Origin: Pokkaliibacter plantistimulans
GTDB taxonomy: Bacteria > Pseudomonadota > Gammaproteobacteria > Pseudomonadales > Balneatricaceae
NCBI RefSeq assembly: GCF_046844695.1
Contig: NZ_CP177354.1
Coordinates: 3,224,001 to 3,288,000 of the forward strand
Reading direction: 5' to 3'
DNA: 64,000 bases
The notes beneath the pieces were generated by a model, which saw nothing but the letters and a program-made list of their open reading frames with translations, was not told where the DNA came from and made no database searches. The position numbers and the translations under genes were made by a program. This document shows, one piece after another, positions 1-8,869 of the stretch. The first letter of the stretch is position 1; the number at the start of each line of letters is the position of its first letter.

Positions 1-1223
1 CCTATTATCAGGAAACCGGGCGTGCTGGACGCGACGGTCTGCCCGCTGATGCATGGATGGTATACGGGCTGCAGGACGTACTGATGCAGCGCATGCGCAT
101 TCAGGAGGCCAATGTGCCTGCCGATGTGCGTCAACGGGACTGGGCTCGTTTAGAGGCGTTGCTGGCGTTTACTGAAGCGTCTGGCTGCCGTCGCCAACTG
201 TTACTGTCGTATTTTGCTGAGACTTCTGAACCTTGTGGCAATTGCGATAATTGCCTTCATCCCCCGCGAACCTGGGATGCCACCGAGGCTGCACGTAAGG
301 CACTCTCTTGTGTCTATCGCACTGGGGGTTATGGAGTGAGCCATCAGATTGATGTGCTGCTTGGCAAGGTGACGGAGAAGGTGCGGAGTGCAAACCATCA
401 GCAACTGTCCACTTTCGGTATTGGTAAAGAGCTGTCGCTCAATCAATGGCGGGCGGTGTATCGGCAGCTATTGGCTGCTGGCTATTTGGAATGGCATGGT
501 GAGGAAGGTGAGGGCTTGCGCTTGCATGAGCGCTGCCGACCTCTACTGAAAGGCGAGCAGTCCATTGCACTGAAACAGGATCAGCCTGCTGCCCAGTGGA
601 AGGAAGAGCGAGAGCGCGGGCAGACAAGACTTCAGGGTGGACAGAAACAGCTCTGGGAGGCATTGCGTCAGGAGCGCAGGCGCCTTGCGGGGGAGAAGGG
701 CATTGCTGCCTTTATGATTTTCCACGATGTCACCCTGATGGAGATGATCGAGCGACTGCCGGCAAGCCTGGATGAAATGGCTAAGCTGCCCGGCGTTGGC
801 AGAGAAAAGTTGAGTGCCTACGGTAAGCTTTTCCTGGATATCATTGATCTTCACCGTAGCGAAGCGGGTGCTACCCGTCTGATTGACGACGACGCTCACG
901 AGACCCTCGCTCTGTTCAGAGTTGGTATGGAACCCAGAATGATTGCACGTCAACGCAATCGCCCGGAAAACCGGATCTACGCGGATCTGGCTGAAGCAAT
1001 AAGAGCAGGGCAGCTGGCGTTGACGGAGGTGGTTAGCCTGCCCGGATGGCAGGTCAGGGATGTTCAGCGCGAGTTTGTTCGCCTCGAAGCGGATGGGCAG
1101 GGCGCCGTATTGAAGCGCGCGTTTGACGCTTTCGGCGGTGCAATTGCCTGGGGCGACTTACGCTGTATCAGAGCATCTGTCGGCAGCCCTGCTGCAACAG
1201 AAGATACTTCATTGGCTGGATAG
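1..1223 (+). CDS. recQ: ATP-dependent DNA helicase RecQ, 3' part (5' end outside window)
   Basis: The frame is open from the window edge; about 406 codons are visible, beginning inside helicase motif VI (QETGRAGRDG at the very start). The RecQ zinc-binding cysteines follow (one Cys, then CGNCDNC, visible residues about 62-84), then the winged-helix RQC region and an HRDC domain (roughly 215-290, containing LPGVGREKL). The tail after HRDC adds a helix-turn-helix-like extension of about 100 residues, as in the longer pseudomonad RecQ proteins. RecQ unwinds DNA 3'-5' in recombinational repair. The Walker A and DEAH motifs lie upstream of the window and cannot be checked. The next gene starts three codons downstream in the same frame. 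Confidence 0.95.
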   Translation, partial: YYQETGRAGRDGLPADAWMVYGLQDVLMQRMRIQEANVPADVRQRDWARLEALLAFTEASGCRRQLLLSYFAETSEPCGNCDNCLHPPRTWDATEAARKALSCVYRTGGYGVSHQIDVLLGKVTEKVRSANHQQLSTFGIGKELSLNQWRAVYRQLLAAGYLEWHGEEGEGLRLHERCRPLLKGEQSIALKQDQPAAQWKEERERGQTRLQGGQKQLWEALRQERRRLAGEKGIAAFMIFHDVTLMEMIERLPASLDEMAKLPGVGREKLSAYGKLFLDIIDLHRSEAGATRLIDDDAHETLALFRVGMEPRMIARQRNRPENRIYADLAEAIRAGQLALTEVVSLPGWQVRDVQREFVRLEADGQGAVLKRAFDAFGGAIAWGDLRCIRASVGSPAATEDTSLAG

Positions 1224-1229
1224 CCCGTC

Positions 1230-1646
1230 TTGCTTGGTACGGCATTGTTTGGTCTGTTCTGGGGTGGTTTATTGTCAGCGACTTTGCTGCCCGGTGGTTC
1301 CGAGCTGGCGTTTGTCGCCTTTCTCAAAACGTTCCCCGAATCTGCTTTTTCTGCCTGGGTGCTGGTGTCTGTAGGTAACAGCATCGGTGGCATCATTACT
1401 ATGCTGATGGGACGTGGAATAGCACACTGGCACCAAGCCCAGTCATCGATAAGTTATAAATGGTTAAAACGTTTAGAGCGTTATGGCGCGCCATTGCTGT
1501 TGCTATCCTGGGCGCCAGTTATTGGGGACGGTCTTTGTCTGGCTGCCGGCTGGTTGCGGCTGCCATGGGCCGCTTCAGTGACCATGATCTGCCTGGGGAA
1601 GGCTGCCAGATATGCCCTGCTATGGTGGCTGCTCAGTCAGGTATAG
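1230..1646 (+). CDS. YqaA family (DedA-like) inner-membrane protein
   Basis: 138-residue hydrophobic protein with three to four membrane segments. The N-terminus (LFWGGLLSATLLPGGSE) and the GNSIGG and APVIGDG segments match the small YqaA branch of the DedA/SNARE-associated family, which is linked to membrane homeostasis; no biochemical role is established. The start is TTG at 1230: recQ stops in the same frame at 1221-1223 and only two codons lie between, so no ATG is available. It is probably cotranscribed with recQ. Confidence 0.8.
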   Translation: MLGTALFGLFWGGLLSATLLPGGSELAFVAFLKTFPESAFSAWVLVSVGNSIGGIITMLMGRGIAHWHQAQSSISYKWLKRLERYGAPLLLLSWAPVIGDGLCLAAGWLRLPWAASVTMICLGKAARYALLWWLLSQV

Positions 1647-1776
1647 CTTTTGTTACCGGGCGCTTTTCACCTTTCCGCTTATTCGCACACACGTTAGCTT
1701 TGCCATCTTCACTGTAGTGATTGGTTTCACCTCTTTATTTGGTTCGACATCGTAAATGTGCATTAAGGAGTTCTAC

Positions 1777-3435
1777 TTGAGTGACAGCCAGGCTCTGACG
1801 GATGTCAGTATTGATAGCTTGTTGCGGGTGTTTACGGTGCCCGAGAAAGCAGAGGCGACCTTAAATCAGGTAGATCGTGAACTGTCACTCGACATTGCTG
1901 CTTTTCTTAATGCCCGTGTTGTTGCAACCGAGAAGGATCTTGCAGAGATCGAGGCGGAGTTTGCTTCTGCAGTCATACCTGAGGAGCCAGTGCGAGTTGC
2001 TCATCACATAGATAACCTGATGGAGAAGCTGGTTGCTCATTCCGTCAATACCTATGCACCCGGCTTTATCGGGCATATGACCTCGGCACTACCCTATTTC
2101 ATGCTGCCACTCAGCAAGATCATGGTGGCGTTGAATCAGAACGTGGTGAAAACCGAAACTTCCAAAGCATTTACGCCTATGGAGAGGCAGGTGCTGGGCA
2201 TGATGCATCATCTGGTTTTTGCCAGGGCAGAGGCATTCTATCGACACTGGTTGCACCATGCTGACGGTCAGCTAGGTGCCATGTGCTCTGGTGGCACGGT
2301 AGCCAATATCACTGCGTTGTGGGTGGCACGTAACCGCTGTTATGGCCCCAAGCCCGGTTTCGCCGGGATTGCCAAAGCAGGCTGGAGTCAAGCCCTGGCA
2401 GCTTATGGGGATCGTGATGCCGTTGTATTGGTTTCTGAGCGTGGCCACTACTCCTTGTCTAAAGCCGCAGATGTGCTCGGTATTGGCCGTGACAACATAC
2501 GCAGCGTTCCCTGCACAGACAGCGGATCAATTGATATTCAGCAACTGTCAGACATTATTGCCAGCTGTCACGACAGAGGGGAGAGAGTGATCAGCCTGGT
2601 TGCGGTGGCAGGTTCGACAGAGACGGGCTGTATTGATGCTCTGGATGAGATGGCGGTGATCGCAGAAAGAGAGGGCATCTGGCTACACGTTGATGCGGCG
2701 TGGGGTGGACCGGCGCTGTTTTCTGACAAGCATCGATCACTGCTGAAAGGTATTGAGCGTGCAGACTCCGTCACCATCGATGCGCACAAACAGATGTATG
2801 TCCCCATGGGGGTGGGTATGGTGCTGTTCAGGGATCCTGAGTCGCAGTCGAGCATTCGGCATCATGCTAATTACATTATCCGTCAGGGCTCGAAAGACTT
2901 GGGTAGCTCAACGCTGGAAGGGTCTCGGCCCGCGATGTCCATGCTGGTTCATGCCGGGTTGCATATCTTTGGGCGTCGTGGATATGGGTTGCTGGTTGAA
3001 AACAATATTCAGCGCTGCAAGTATTTTTCTACTCTGATCGATATGGCAGCAGATTTTGAGCTGGTGTCAGTGCCAGTGCTCAATATCCTGACTTATCGTT
3101 ACGTCCCGGCACCACTGCAGCGCTGGCTAGAGAGCCCTGAAAACGCTGCGTCAGAAGTATCAGTGCGAGTGGAGCTGCTGCTAAATCAGGCTACCCAGAT
3201 ATTGCAACGAGCTCAGCGTGAAAGAGGCCAATATTTTGTCTCTCGCACGAGCTTGCCACATGCTCGCCAGCAAGGACTACTGAAGACGGTATTTCGTGTG
3301 GTATTAGCGAATCCTTTGACGACCGATGAGATATTAACGGCGATATTGCAGGAGCAGAGAGAGCTTGCTGCTGGTCCTGCAGTTAAGGTGTTGTGGCAGG
3401 AAATTAAACAGCTGAGCGGAGTGGCTCTGATCTAA
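1777..3435 (+). CDS. panP: Pyridoxal-dependent aspartate 1-decarboxylase PanP
   Basis: Group II PLP decarboxylase of the glutamate-decarboxylase fold, about 552 residues. It carries the substrate-loop CSGGTVANITAL segment, the HVDAAWGG cofactor-aspartate motif and the Schiff-base lysine in DAHKQMYVP (about K338). Full-length similarity is to PanP, which makes beta-alanine from aspartate for pantothenate synthesis in bacteria lacking PanD. I chose TTG at 1777 because AAGGAG lies 6 nt upstream (1765-1770); an in-frame ATG at 1756 sits in front of that ribosome site and is less likely. Single gene between the recQ pair and purEK. A glutamate or diaminobutyrate decarboxylase role is the alternative. 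Confidence 0.85.
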   Translation: MSDSQALTDVSIDSLLRVFTVPEKAEATLNQVDRELSLDIAAFLNARVVATEKDLAEIEAEFASAVIPEEPVRVAHHIDNLMEKLVAHSVNTYAPGFIGHMTSALPYFMLPLSKIMVALNQNVVKTETSKAFTPMERQVLGMMHHLVFARAEAFYRHWLHHADGQLGAMCSGGTVANITALWVARNRCYGPKPGFAGIAKAGWSQALAAYGDRDAVVLVSERGHYSLSKAADVLGIGRDNIRSVPCTDSGSIDIQQLSDIIASCHDRGERVISLVAVAGSTETGCIDALDEMAVIAEREGIWLHVDAAWGGPALFSDKHRSLLKGIERADSVTIDAHKQMYVPMGVGMVLFRDPESQSSIRHHANYIIRQGSKDLGSSTLEGSRPAMSMLVHAGLHIFGRRGYGLLVENNIQRCKYFSTLIDMAADFELVSVPVLNILTYRYVPAPLQRWLESPENAASEVSVRVELLLNQATQILQRAQRERGQYFVSRTSLPHARQQGLLKTVFRVVLANPLTTDEILTAILQEQRELAAGPAVKVLWQEIKQLSGVALI

Positions 3436-3640
3436 AACAATGCGTTCGGTTTGGTTTGTTGGCATCGTAACCAGTCGCGCCAGATTTAATGGGGCAATTA
3501 TCCAAAACCATGGAAAAGAACAGCACAGACAGCCGACAGGTGCGTTAAAATGCTGCCCTGTCGCCACAGTTGCTGTGGTATCCATTCAGCGCACGGTGTA
3601 CGCCGTCGCATTCAACCTGATGTGAAGAATACGTAAGCAT

Positions 3641-4135
3641 ATGAAACCCTTGGTAGGCATCATCATGGGCTCTAAGTCCGACTGGGAAACCATGAGCCAT
3701 GCAGCAGACATGCTGGAGCAGCTGGGTGTACCTTTCGAGGTGCGCGTCGTATCCGCTCACCGTACACCAGACCTGTTATTCAGCTATGCAGAACAGGCGC
3801 GTGAACGCGGGATCGAAGTGATTATCGCAGGCGCAGGCGGTGCAGCCCACTTGCCGGGAATGGTGGCTGCTAAAACCAGCCTGCCCGTGTTGGGTGTGCC
3901 AGTGCAGTCCAAAGCGCTGAATGGAATGGACTCTTTGCTGTCTATTGTGCAAATGCCAGCAGGTATTCCGGTAGGAACGCTGGCAATTGGTCGTGCTGGT
4001 GCCGCCAACGCAGGACTGATGGCTGCCAGTATTCTGGGTAACAAGTATGAACAGTTCCATCTGGCGCTGGAGGCATTCCGCGCCAAGCAGACTGAAACCG
4101 TTTTGTCTCAGCCTGATCCGCGGGAGGCACTGTGA
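3641..4135 (+). CDS. purE: N5-carboxyaminoimidazole ribonucleotide mutase
   Basis: 164-residue class I PurE. GIIMGSKSDWETM opens the protein, followed by SAHRTPD and IIAGAGGAAHLPGM, which form the CAIR/N5-CAIR active site. It converts N5-CAIR, made by PurK, to CAIR in de novo purine synthesis. Its stop overlaps the purK start by 4 nt (GTGA), so translation is coupled. The 205 bp in front holds no gene; I saw no PurR operator there. Confidence 0.97.
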   Translation: MKPLVGIIMGSKSDWETMSHAADMLEQLGVPFEVRVVSAHRTPDLLFSYAEQARERGIEVIIAGAGGAAHLPGMVAAKTSLPVLGVPVQSKALNGMDSLLSIVQMPAGIPVGTLAIGRAGAANAGLMAASILGNKYEQFHLALEAFRAKQTETVLSQPDPREAL

Positions 4136-5214
4136 AACTAGGTATACTCGGTGCCGGGCAACTGGCTCGGATGCTGGCGCTGGCTGGTTATCCGCTCGGA
4201 TTGCGCTTTACTGCGTTTGATCCAGCAAAAGAAGCCTGTGCCAGTGATGTATGTCCTGTCGTCTGTGCTGCCTATGAAGATGAAGCGGCTCTCAAGGCGT
4301 TTGCCGAGTCGGTCGATTGCGTCACATTTGAGTTTGAAAATGTGGCGCTCGAAAGCGCACGCTATCTTGAGCAATTCGTGCCGGTATTTCCCTCATCCAG
4401 AGCGCTCGAGGCGACACAGGACCGTCTGGATGAAAAGAACATGTTCCGCGGGTTAGGTGTGGAAACGCCGGGGTTTGAACCGATCAATACCAAAGAGGAT
4501 ATCCTGAAGGCGGCGGAGTCCCTGGGCTTGCCGCTGGTTGTGAAAACACGGCGCTTTGGATATGACGGTAAAGGTCAGTTTGTGCTGCGCTCGCTTGATC
4601 AGGCTGAGCAGCTGTGGGCTGAGCTTGGTAGCGTGCCTCTCATTGCTGAGGCGTTTGTCCCCTTTGATCGTGAGGTTTCTATTGTTGCTGTCCGCTCGCA
4701 ACAGGGTGACATGCGTTTCTACCCATTGACAGAAAACGAACATCGCAACGGTATTTTGCACAAGTCTGTACCGCTTGTTGATGATCCGATGACGGCACAG
4801 GCTCAGCAGTATGTTGCGACGCTAATGGAGTCGCTGGATTATGTGGGCACGCTGGCGCTTGAACTGTTCCAGGTGGGTGATCGTCTGCTCGCCAATGAGT
4901 TTGCACCACGCGTGCACAACTCGGGTCACTGGACAATTGAAGGTGCTGAGACCAGTCAGTTTGAAAATCATGTCCGTGCTGTGGCGGGAATTCCACTGGG
5001 CGATACGCGCGCGGTAGAGTTCAGCACTATGATCAATCTGATTGGCGATTTCCCGGATCGTGGTGTAATCCAGAATGTCGATGGTGCTCATTTTCATGAC
5101 TATGGAAAGTCACCGCGCGCTGGCAGAAAAATTGGCCATATCACTATTACCGCTAATTCCACTGAATTGCTGAGTGAGCGAGTGAGTGCTGTTGTCGACG
5201 TAATGAAAGTCTGA
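4132..5214 (+). CDS. purK: 5-(carboxyamino)imidazole ribonucleotide synthase
   Basis: 360-residue ATP-grasp enzyme that makes N5-CAIR from AIR, bicarbonate and ATP. It shows the N-terminal KLGILGAGQLARML dinucleotide-like fold, the ATP-grasp core (VVKTRRFGYDGKGQ) and the metal-binding NEFAPRVHNSGHWTIEG signature. It starts with GTG at 4132, inside the purE stop. A bidirectional terminator follows at 5236-5264. Confidence 0.97.
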   Translation: MKLGILGAGQLARMLALAGYPLGLRFTAFDPAKEACASDVCPVVCAAYEDEAALKAFAESVDCVTFEFENVALESARYLEQFVPVFPSSRALEATQDRLDEKNMFRGLGVETPGFEPINTKEDILKAAESLGLPLVVKTRRFGYDGKGQFVLRSLDQAEQLWAELGSVPLIAEAFVPFDREVSIVAVRSQQGDMRFYPLTENEHRNGILHKSVPLVDDPMTAQAQQYVATLMESLDYVGTLALELFQVGDRLLANEFAPRVHNSGHWTIEGAETSQFENHVRAVAGIPLGDTRAVEFSTMINLIGDFPDRGVIQNVDGAHFHDYGKSPRAGRKIGHITITANSTELLSERVSAVVDVMKV

Positions 5215-5235
5215 TTGCATAAATAATGATCGAAT

Positions 5236-5264
5236 AAAAAACCAGGATTAATTCCTGGTTTTTT
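5236..5264. terminator. Bidirectional terminator between purK and ttcA
   Basis: ACCAGGA/TCCTGGT stem with a 5-nt loop, flanked by an A run on the left and a T run on the right, so it works as a rho-independent terminator in both directions for the convergent purEK and ttcA transcripts. Confidence 0.9.
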
Positions 5265-5272
5265 ATTGGTGA

Positions 5273-6178
5273 TTAAATCGCCACTATATTTAATAAATCA
5301 GCTTCGTTAAATTCATTTCCGCTGGCATCTAATGGCGGAAATTCGGGGGGGTCAAAGGCTTTATCGCCATCTTCACGGGGAGTGCCGTCCGCTTTAATGT
5401 TCTTGAAATCGAACAGATTAATGTCTGTCATGTGTGATGGGACAATGTTGGCCATTGAGCGATAAATGCTCTCAATTCTTCCGGGGAACTGCTTGTCCCA
5501 GTTCTGAAGTATTTCCTTGATGGACTGGCGCTGAAGGTTCTCCTGCGAGCCGCAGAGATTGCAGGGGATGATCGGGAACTCCTTAAGCGTGGCGAAGCGA
5601 GCGATGTCCTTTTCACGGCAATAGGCGAGGGGGCGGATGACGATATTCTCGCCATCATCGCTTACCAGCTTTGGTGGCATGGCCTTCATTTTTCCGCCGA
5701 AGAACATGTTCAGAAACATGGTCTCAATAATGTCGTCTCTATGATGACCTAGGGCCACTTTAGTGCAGTTCAATTCTTTGGCGGTGCGATAAAGAATACC
5801 GCGACGCAAACGTGAGCAAAGTGCGCACGTGGTTTTGCCTGCCGGGATCTTTTCTTTGACGATGCTATAAGTGTCTTCTTCAACAATGCGGTGCTCGATA
5901 CCCAGCCCCTGCAAGTAAGTTGGCAGTACTGTCTCCGGGAAGCCGGGCTGTTTCTGATCAAGATTGACCGCAATCAGCTCATAGTTGACTGAGGAGTAAT
6001 TTTGCAGGGTAAGCAGCAGATTAAGCAGTGTGTAGCTGTCTTTACCGCCGGACAGGCAGACCATGATACGGTCGCCTTCTTCGATCATATTGAAGTCAGT
6101 AATAGCCTGGCCCATGGAACGAAGCAGGCGCTTCTGCAGTTTGTTGAAGTTGGTTGTCTGGGATTTACTGAGTTCCAT
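5273..6178 (-). CDS. ttcA: tRNA 2-thiocytidine(32) synthetase TtcA
   Basis: 301-residue PP-loop ATPase that thiolates C32 of tRNA using a [4Fe-4S] cluster. The PP-loop SGGKDS is at residues 43-48, the CxxC pair at 118/121 and the third cluster cysteine in CNLC near 206-209, all as expected for the family. GHHRDD is present. Its length is normal. It faces purK and is separated from the upstream gltA by that gene's terminator. Confidence 0.96.
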   Translation of the reverse strand: MELSKSQTTNFNKLQKRLLRSMGQAITDFNMIEEGDRIMVCLSGGKDSYTLLNLLLTLQNYSSVNYELIAVNLDQKQPGFPETVLPTYLQGLGIEHRIVEEDTYSIVKEKIPAGKTTCALCSRLRRGILYRTAKELNCTKVALGHHRDDIIETMFLNMFFGGKMKAMPPKLVSDDGENIVIRPLAYCREKDIARFATLKEFPIIPCNLCGSQENLQRQSIKEILQNWDKQFPGRIESIYRSMANIVPSHMTDINLFDFKNIKADGTPREDGDKAFDPPEFPPLDASGNEFNEADLLNIVAI

Positions 6179-6265
6179 TAGGAATGTGGCCCGGTGGCAG
6201 CAAAAAAGATGAGGCGCATTATACTCAGCTGTCCCGCCGTGTCAGCTGTGATTGGATGTAAAAAC

Positions 6266-6289
6266 AAAAACCACCCGAAGGTGGTTTTT
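6266..6289. terminator. Rho-independent terminator downstream of gltA
   Basis: CCACC/GGTGG stem with a CGAA tetraloop, extended by A:T pairs (AAAAA left, TTTTT right). It lies 55 bp beyond the gltA stop and serves the minus-strand transcript; the symmetry would let it act both ways. Confidence 0.85.
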
Positions 6290-6343
6290 GCTATACGTGA
6301 TAGGCTTGTGCCTGCCTAGGCAAAACAAGCTTCACTGTCGGTA

Positions 6344-7627
6344 TTACCTCTCGGGATAGTCGCGCTTTTTCTCGCCAAGATAGAGTTGGCGTGGGCGTCC
6401 GATACGAGCGATTGGGCTTGAGTGGTGTTCATGCCAGTGAGCAATCCAGCCAATGGTACGTGACAGGGCAAAAATCACTGTAAACATATTGGTAGGGATG
6501 CCAATTGCTTTGAGGATGATGCCTGAGTAGAAGTCGACGTTTGGGTACAATTTGCGCTCAACGAAGTAGGGGTCTTCCAGAGCAATCTGCTCCAGGCGCT
6601 TGGCGATGCGCAGCAGTGGGTCGTTATCAAGGCCCAGCTCGCCCAGCACTTCATCGCAGGTCTGCTTCATGACTTTGGCGCGTGGGTCAAAGTTCTTATA
6701 GACACGGTGACCAAAGCCCATCAGGCGGAACGGATCATCTTTGTCTTTGGCACGTTCGATAAACTCTGGAATGCGTTCTTCGTCACCAATCTGCTCCAGC
6801 ATGCTCAGTACGGCTTCGTTGGCACCGCCGTGAGCGGGTCCCCACAGTGCTGCAATGCCTGAGGCTACGCAGGCGAAGGGGTTTGCACCAGAAGAGCCAG
6901 CCAGACGTACAGTGGAGGTAGATGCATTCTGTTCATGGTCGGCATGCAACAAGAAGATGCGATCCATGGCGTTGGCAAGGATTGGGTTAGGCTTGTATTC
7001 CTCGCAAGGAGTGCCAAACATCATATGCAGGAAGTTTTCTGCATAGGTCAGGTCATTACGCGGGAACATGAAAGGCTGGCCAGTGGAGTACTTGTAGCAC
7101 ATGGCTGCCAGTGTAGGCATCTTGGAGATAAGGCGGAACGCCGCAATTTCACGATGCTGAGAGTCGTTGATGTCCAGTGAATCGTGATAGAAAGCTGACA
7201 GGGCGCCGACTACGCCACACATGATGGCCATAGGGTGTGCATCGCGACGGAAGCCACGATAGAAGAAGCTTAGCTGTTCGTGCACCATCGTGTGCTTCTT
7301 AACGGTGCGAACAAAATGCTCTTTCTCTTCTGCAGAGGGTAGTTCACCGTACATCAGCAGGTAGCAGACTTCCAGATAGTCAGACTTTTCTGCAAGCTGT
7401 TCGATGGGGTAGCCACGGTGCAGCAGAATGCCTTTGTCACCATCGATAAAAGTGATCTGCGAGTCACAAGACGCAGTTGACATGAAGCCGGGGTCGTAGG
7501 TAAACAGCCCTTTGGCGGTCAGGCCACGAATGTCGACCACGTCGGGTCCCATAGTGCCTGAGTAGACGGGAAGTTCAATAGTCTCGTCTATGCCGTCAAC
7601 CTTCAGATATGCTTTTTTGTCAGCCAT
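6344..7627 (-). CDS. gltA: Citrate synthase (type II, hexameric family)
   Basis: 427-residue enzyme condensing oxaloacetate and acetyl-CoA. Catalytic-site segments are intact: LLHADHEQNASTSTVR, GFGHRVYKNFDPRA and FVERKLYPNVDFYSG. The N-terminal beta domain typical of the NADH-sensitive type II enzymes is present (DGIDETIELPVYSG). It is divergent from sdhCDAB and has a strong sigma-70-like promoter at 7735-7762, giving a leader of roughly 100 nt. ATG start at 7627 with GGAG-type ribosome site just upstream. Confidence 0.98.
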   Translation of the reverse strand: MADKKAYLKVDGIDETIELPVYSGTMGPDVVDIRGLTAKGLFTYDPGFMSTASCDSQITFIDGDKGILLHRGYPIEQLAEKSDYLEVCYLLMYGELPSAEEKEHFVRTVKKHTMVHEQLSFFYRGFRRDAHPMAIMCGVVGALSAFYHDSLDINDSQHREIAAFRLISKMPTLAAMCYKYSTGQPFMFPRNDLTYAENFLHMMFGTPCEEYKPNPILANAMDRIFLLHADHEQNASTSTVRLAGSSGANPFACVASGIAALWGPAHGGANEAVLSMLEQIGDEERIPEFIERAKDKDDPFRLMGFGHRVYKNFDPRAKVMKQTCDEVLGELGLDNDPLLRIAKRLEQIALEDPYFVERKLYPNVDFYSGIILKAIGIPTNMFTVIFALSRTIGWIAHWHEHHSSPIARIGRPRQLYLGEKKRDYPER

Positions 7628-7720
7628 CGGTGGCTCCTGTGAGTGTTAAATGGAATCTGTCACCGGCAGGCTGGCGTTGTTCCGCCGGGCCGGTATGGCT
7701 TTGTCTGGACGGCCCTGAGT

Positions 7721-7735
7721 TGAGGACGGTCCTCA
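7721..7735. promoter_or_regulatory. Palindrome abutting the gltA -10 element, possible operator
   Basis: TGAGGA-cgg-TCCTCA is a perfect 6-bp inverted repeat placed immediately downstream of the gltA -10 hexamer, at the expected transcription start. It could be an operator or a 5' RNA hairpin. No regulator is assigned. Confidence 0.4.
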
Positions 7736-7762
7736 CTATATTTGCTAAAACCGCTTTGTCAA
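7735..7762 (-). promoter_or_regulatory. Sigma-70-type promoter of gltA
   Basis: On the minus strand: TTGACA (consensus -35), 16-nt spacer, TATAGT (-10). The predicted start lies near 7728, about 100 nt upstream of the gltA ATG. Confidence 0.7.
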
Positions 7763-7954
7763 TTCCTCGGGGATAGCAGACAAAAGCACAAAACAGAGCT
7801 CAATGACAAAACGATAACTAGTAATAGCTATTCCTTAACCGATTCTCAATCATGATTTAGTCGCAGTGCGGAATAAAAAATAATAACGGCAATAGTTCGA
7901 TGCTATGGGAACAGTCTTTTTACCTTTTGCCTAGGCGCGATGCCTCATGGTTCG

Positions 7955-7983
7955 TTGTCAAGGTTAGGGGTAATGACTATACT
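7955..7983 (+). promoter_or_regulatory. Sigma-70-type promoter of sdhCDAB
   Basis: TTGTCA, exactly 17 nt, then TATACT. The predicted start is near 7990, giving an sdhC leader of about 158 nt. The rest of the 520-bp gltA-sdhC interval shows no gene. Confidence 0.7.
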
Positions 7984-8112
7984 GTCGCCCCGAAAGTTTT
8001 TGTTTGCGCTTGCAACATTGGTACTTTTCACCAGGTCGGTGAATTAGTGATCAAGGCGTGGGAGTGCAAATAGGAATTTCCCTAAAAGTGCATTGCGCTT
8101 CCCTTAATAATC

Positions 8113-8128
8113 CTACCCTTTTGGGTAG
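8113..8128 (+). other. Hairpin in the sdhC leader
   Basis: CTACCC-TTTT-GGGTAG, a perfect 6-bp stem with a 4-nt loop, 20 bp upstream of the sdhC GTG codon. It could affect ribosome access; no T tract follows, so it is not a terminator. Confidence 0.4.
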
Positions 8129-8147
8129 TCATAAGGTGTAGAGAGCC

Positions 8148-8525
8148 GTGAATAAAAAACGACCAGTCAACCTAGATCTGACGACTATCAAGCAACCCCT
8201 TCCGGCTATATCTTCGATACTGCACCGCGTAACAGGCGTAGCCCTGTTTGTCGGCCTGGTATTCATGATGTATGCCTTGGATCAATCGCTGACGTCTGAA
8301 GAGAGCTTTAATTCTATCTCCGCCACCATGCAGCACAGCTTCTTTGCGAAGTTGATTGCCTGGGGGCTTCTGACGGCACTCTTCTATCATCTGTGTGCGG
8401 GTATCAAACACTTGCTGCAGGACTTCGGTTATTGCGAAGAACTTGAATCCGGCCACCTCGCCGCCAAAGTAACCCTGGCTGCTGGTGTTGTGTTCTCTCT
8501 GCTGATGGGGATCTGGGTATGGTAA
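8148..8525 (+). CDS. sdhC: Succinate dehydrogenase cytochrome b556 subunit
   Basis: 125-residue membrane anchor with three transmembrane helices. The heme-ligand histidine lies in LFYHLCAGIKHLLQD and the quinone-site SSILHRVTG near the N-terminus, as in SdhC. It anchors the SdhAB dimer to the inner membrane and helps bind ubiquinone. The start is GTG at 8148. It overlaps sdhD by 7 nt, the first of a tight sdhCDAB operon. Confidence 0.96.
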   Translation: MNKKRPVNLDLTTIKQPLPAISSILHRVTGVALFVGLVFMMYALDQSLTSEESFNSISATMQHSFFAKLIAWGLLTALFYHLCAGIKHLLQDFGYCEELESGHLAAKVTLAAGVVFSLLMGIWVW

Positions 8526-8866
8526 CAGCAGTTACAAGTTTTGGCCGTAGTGGCCTGTACGACTGGATGATGCAGCGCATTACTGCGGTGGTGCTGGCTG
8601 CATATACCCTGTTGATTGTTGGTTATCTGATTACCACTCCTGACCTGACCTATGCTCAATGGAGCGGTTTCTTTGGTCATACCTGGGTGCGAGTCTTCAG
8701 TCTGCTGACCCTTCTGTCTATTGGTGCACATTCGTGGATCGGTTTGTGGCAGGTGTCTACTGACTACATCAAGCAAACTGGTCTGCGCTTTGTGTTTCAG
8801 GCAGTCTGCGGCACCCTGATGTTTGTCTATGTGGTCTGGGGTATTCAGGTAATCTGGGGTCTATAA
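8519..8866 (+). CDS. sdhD: Succinate dehydrogenase membrane anchor subunit
   Basis: 115-residue, three-helix anchor. The LYDWMMQRITAVVL opening and the heme-proximal AHSWIGLWQVSTDYIK segment are standard SdhD features. It pairs with SdhC around heme b and the quinone site. It starts inside sdhC and ends 3 nt before sdhA. Confidence 0.95.
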   Translation: MVTAVTSFGRSGLYDWMMQRITAVVLAAYTLLIVGYLITTPDLTYAQWSGFFGHTWVRVFSLLTLLSIGAHSWIGLWQVSTDYIKQTGLRFVFQAVCGTLMFVYVVWGIQVIWGL

Positions 8867-8869
8867 ACA

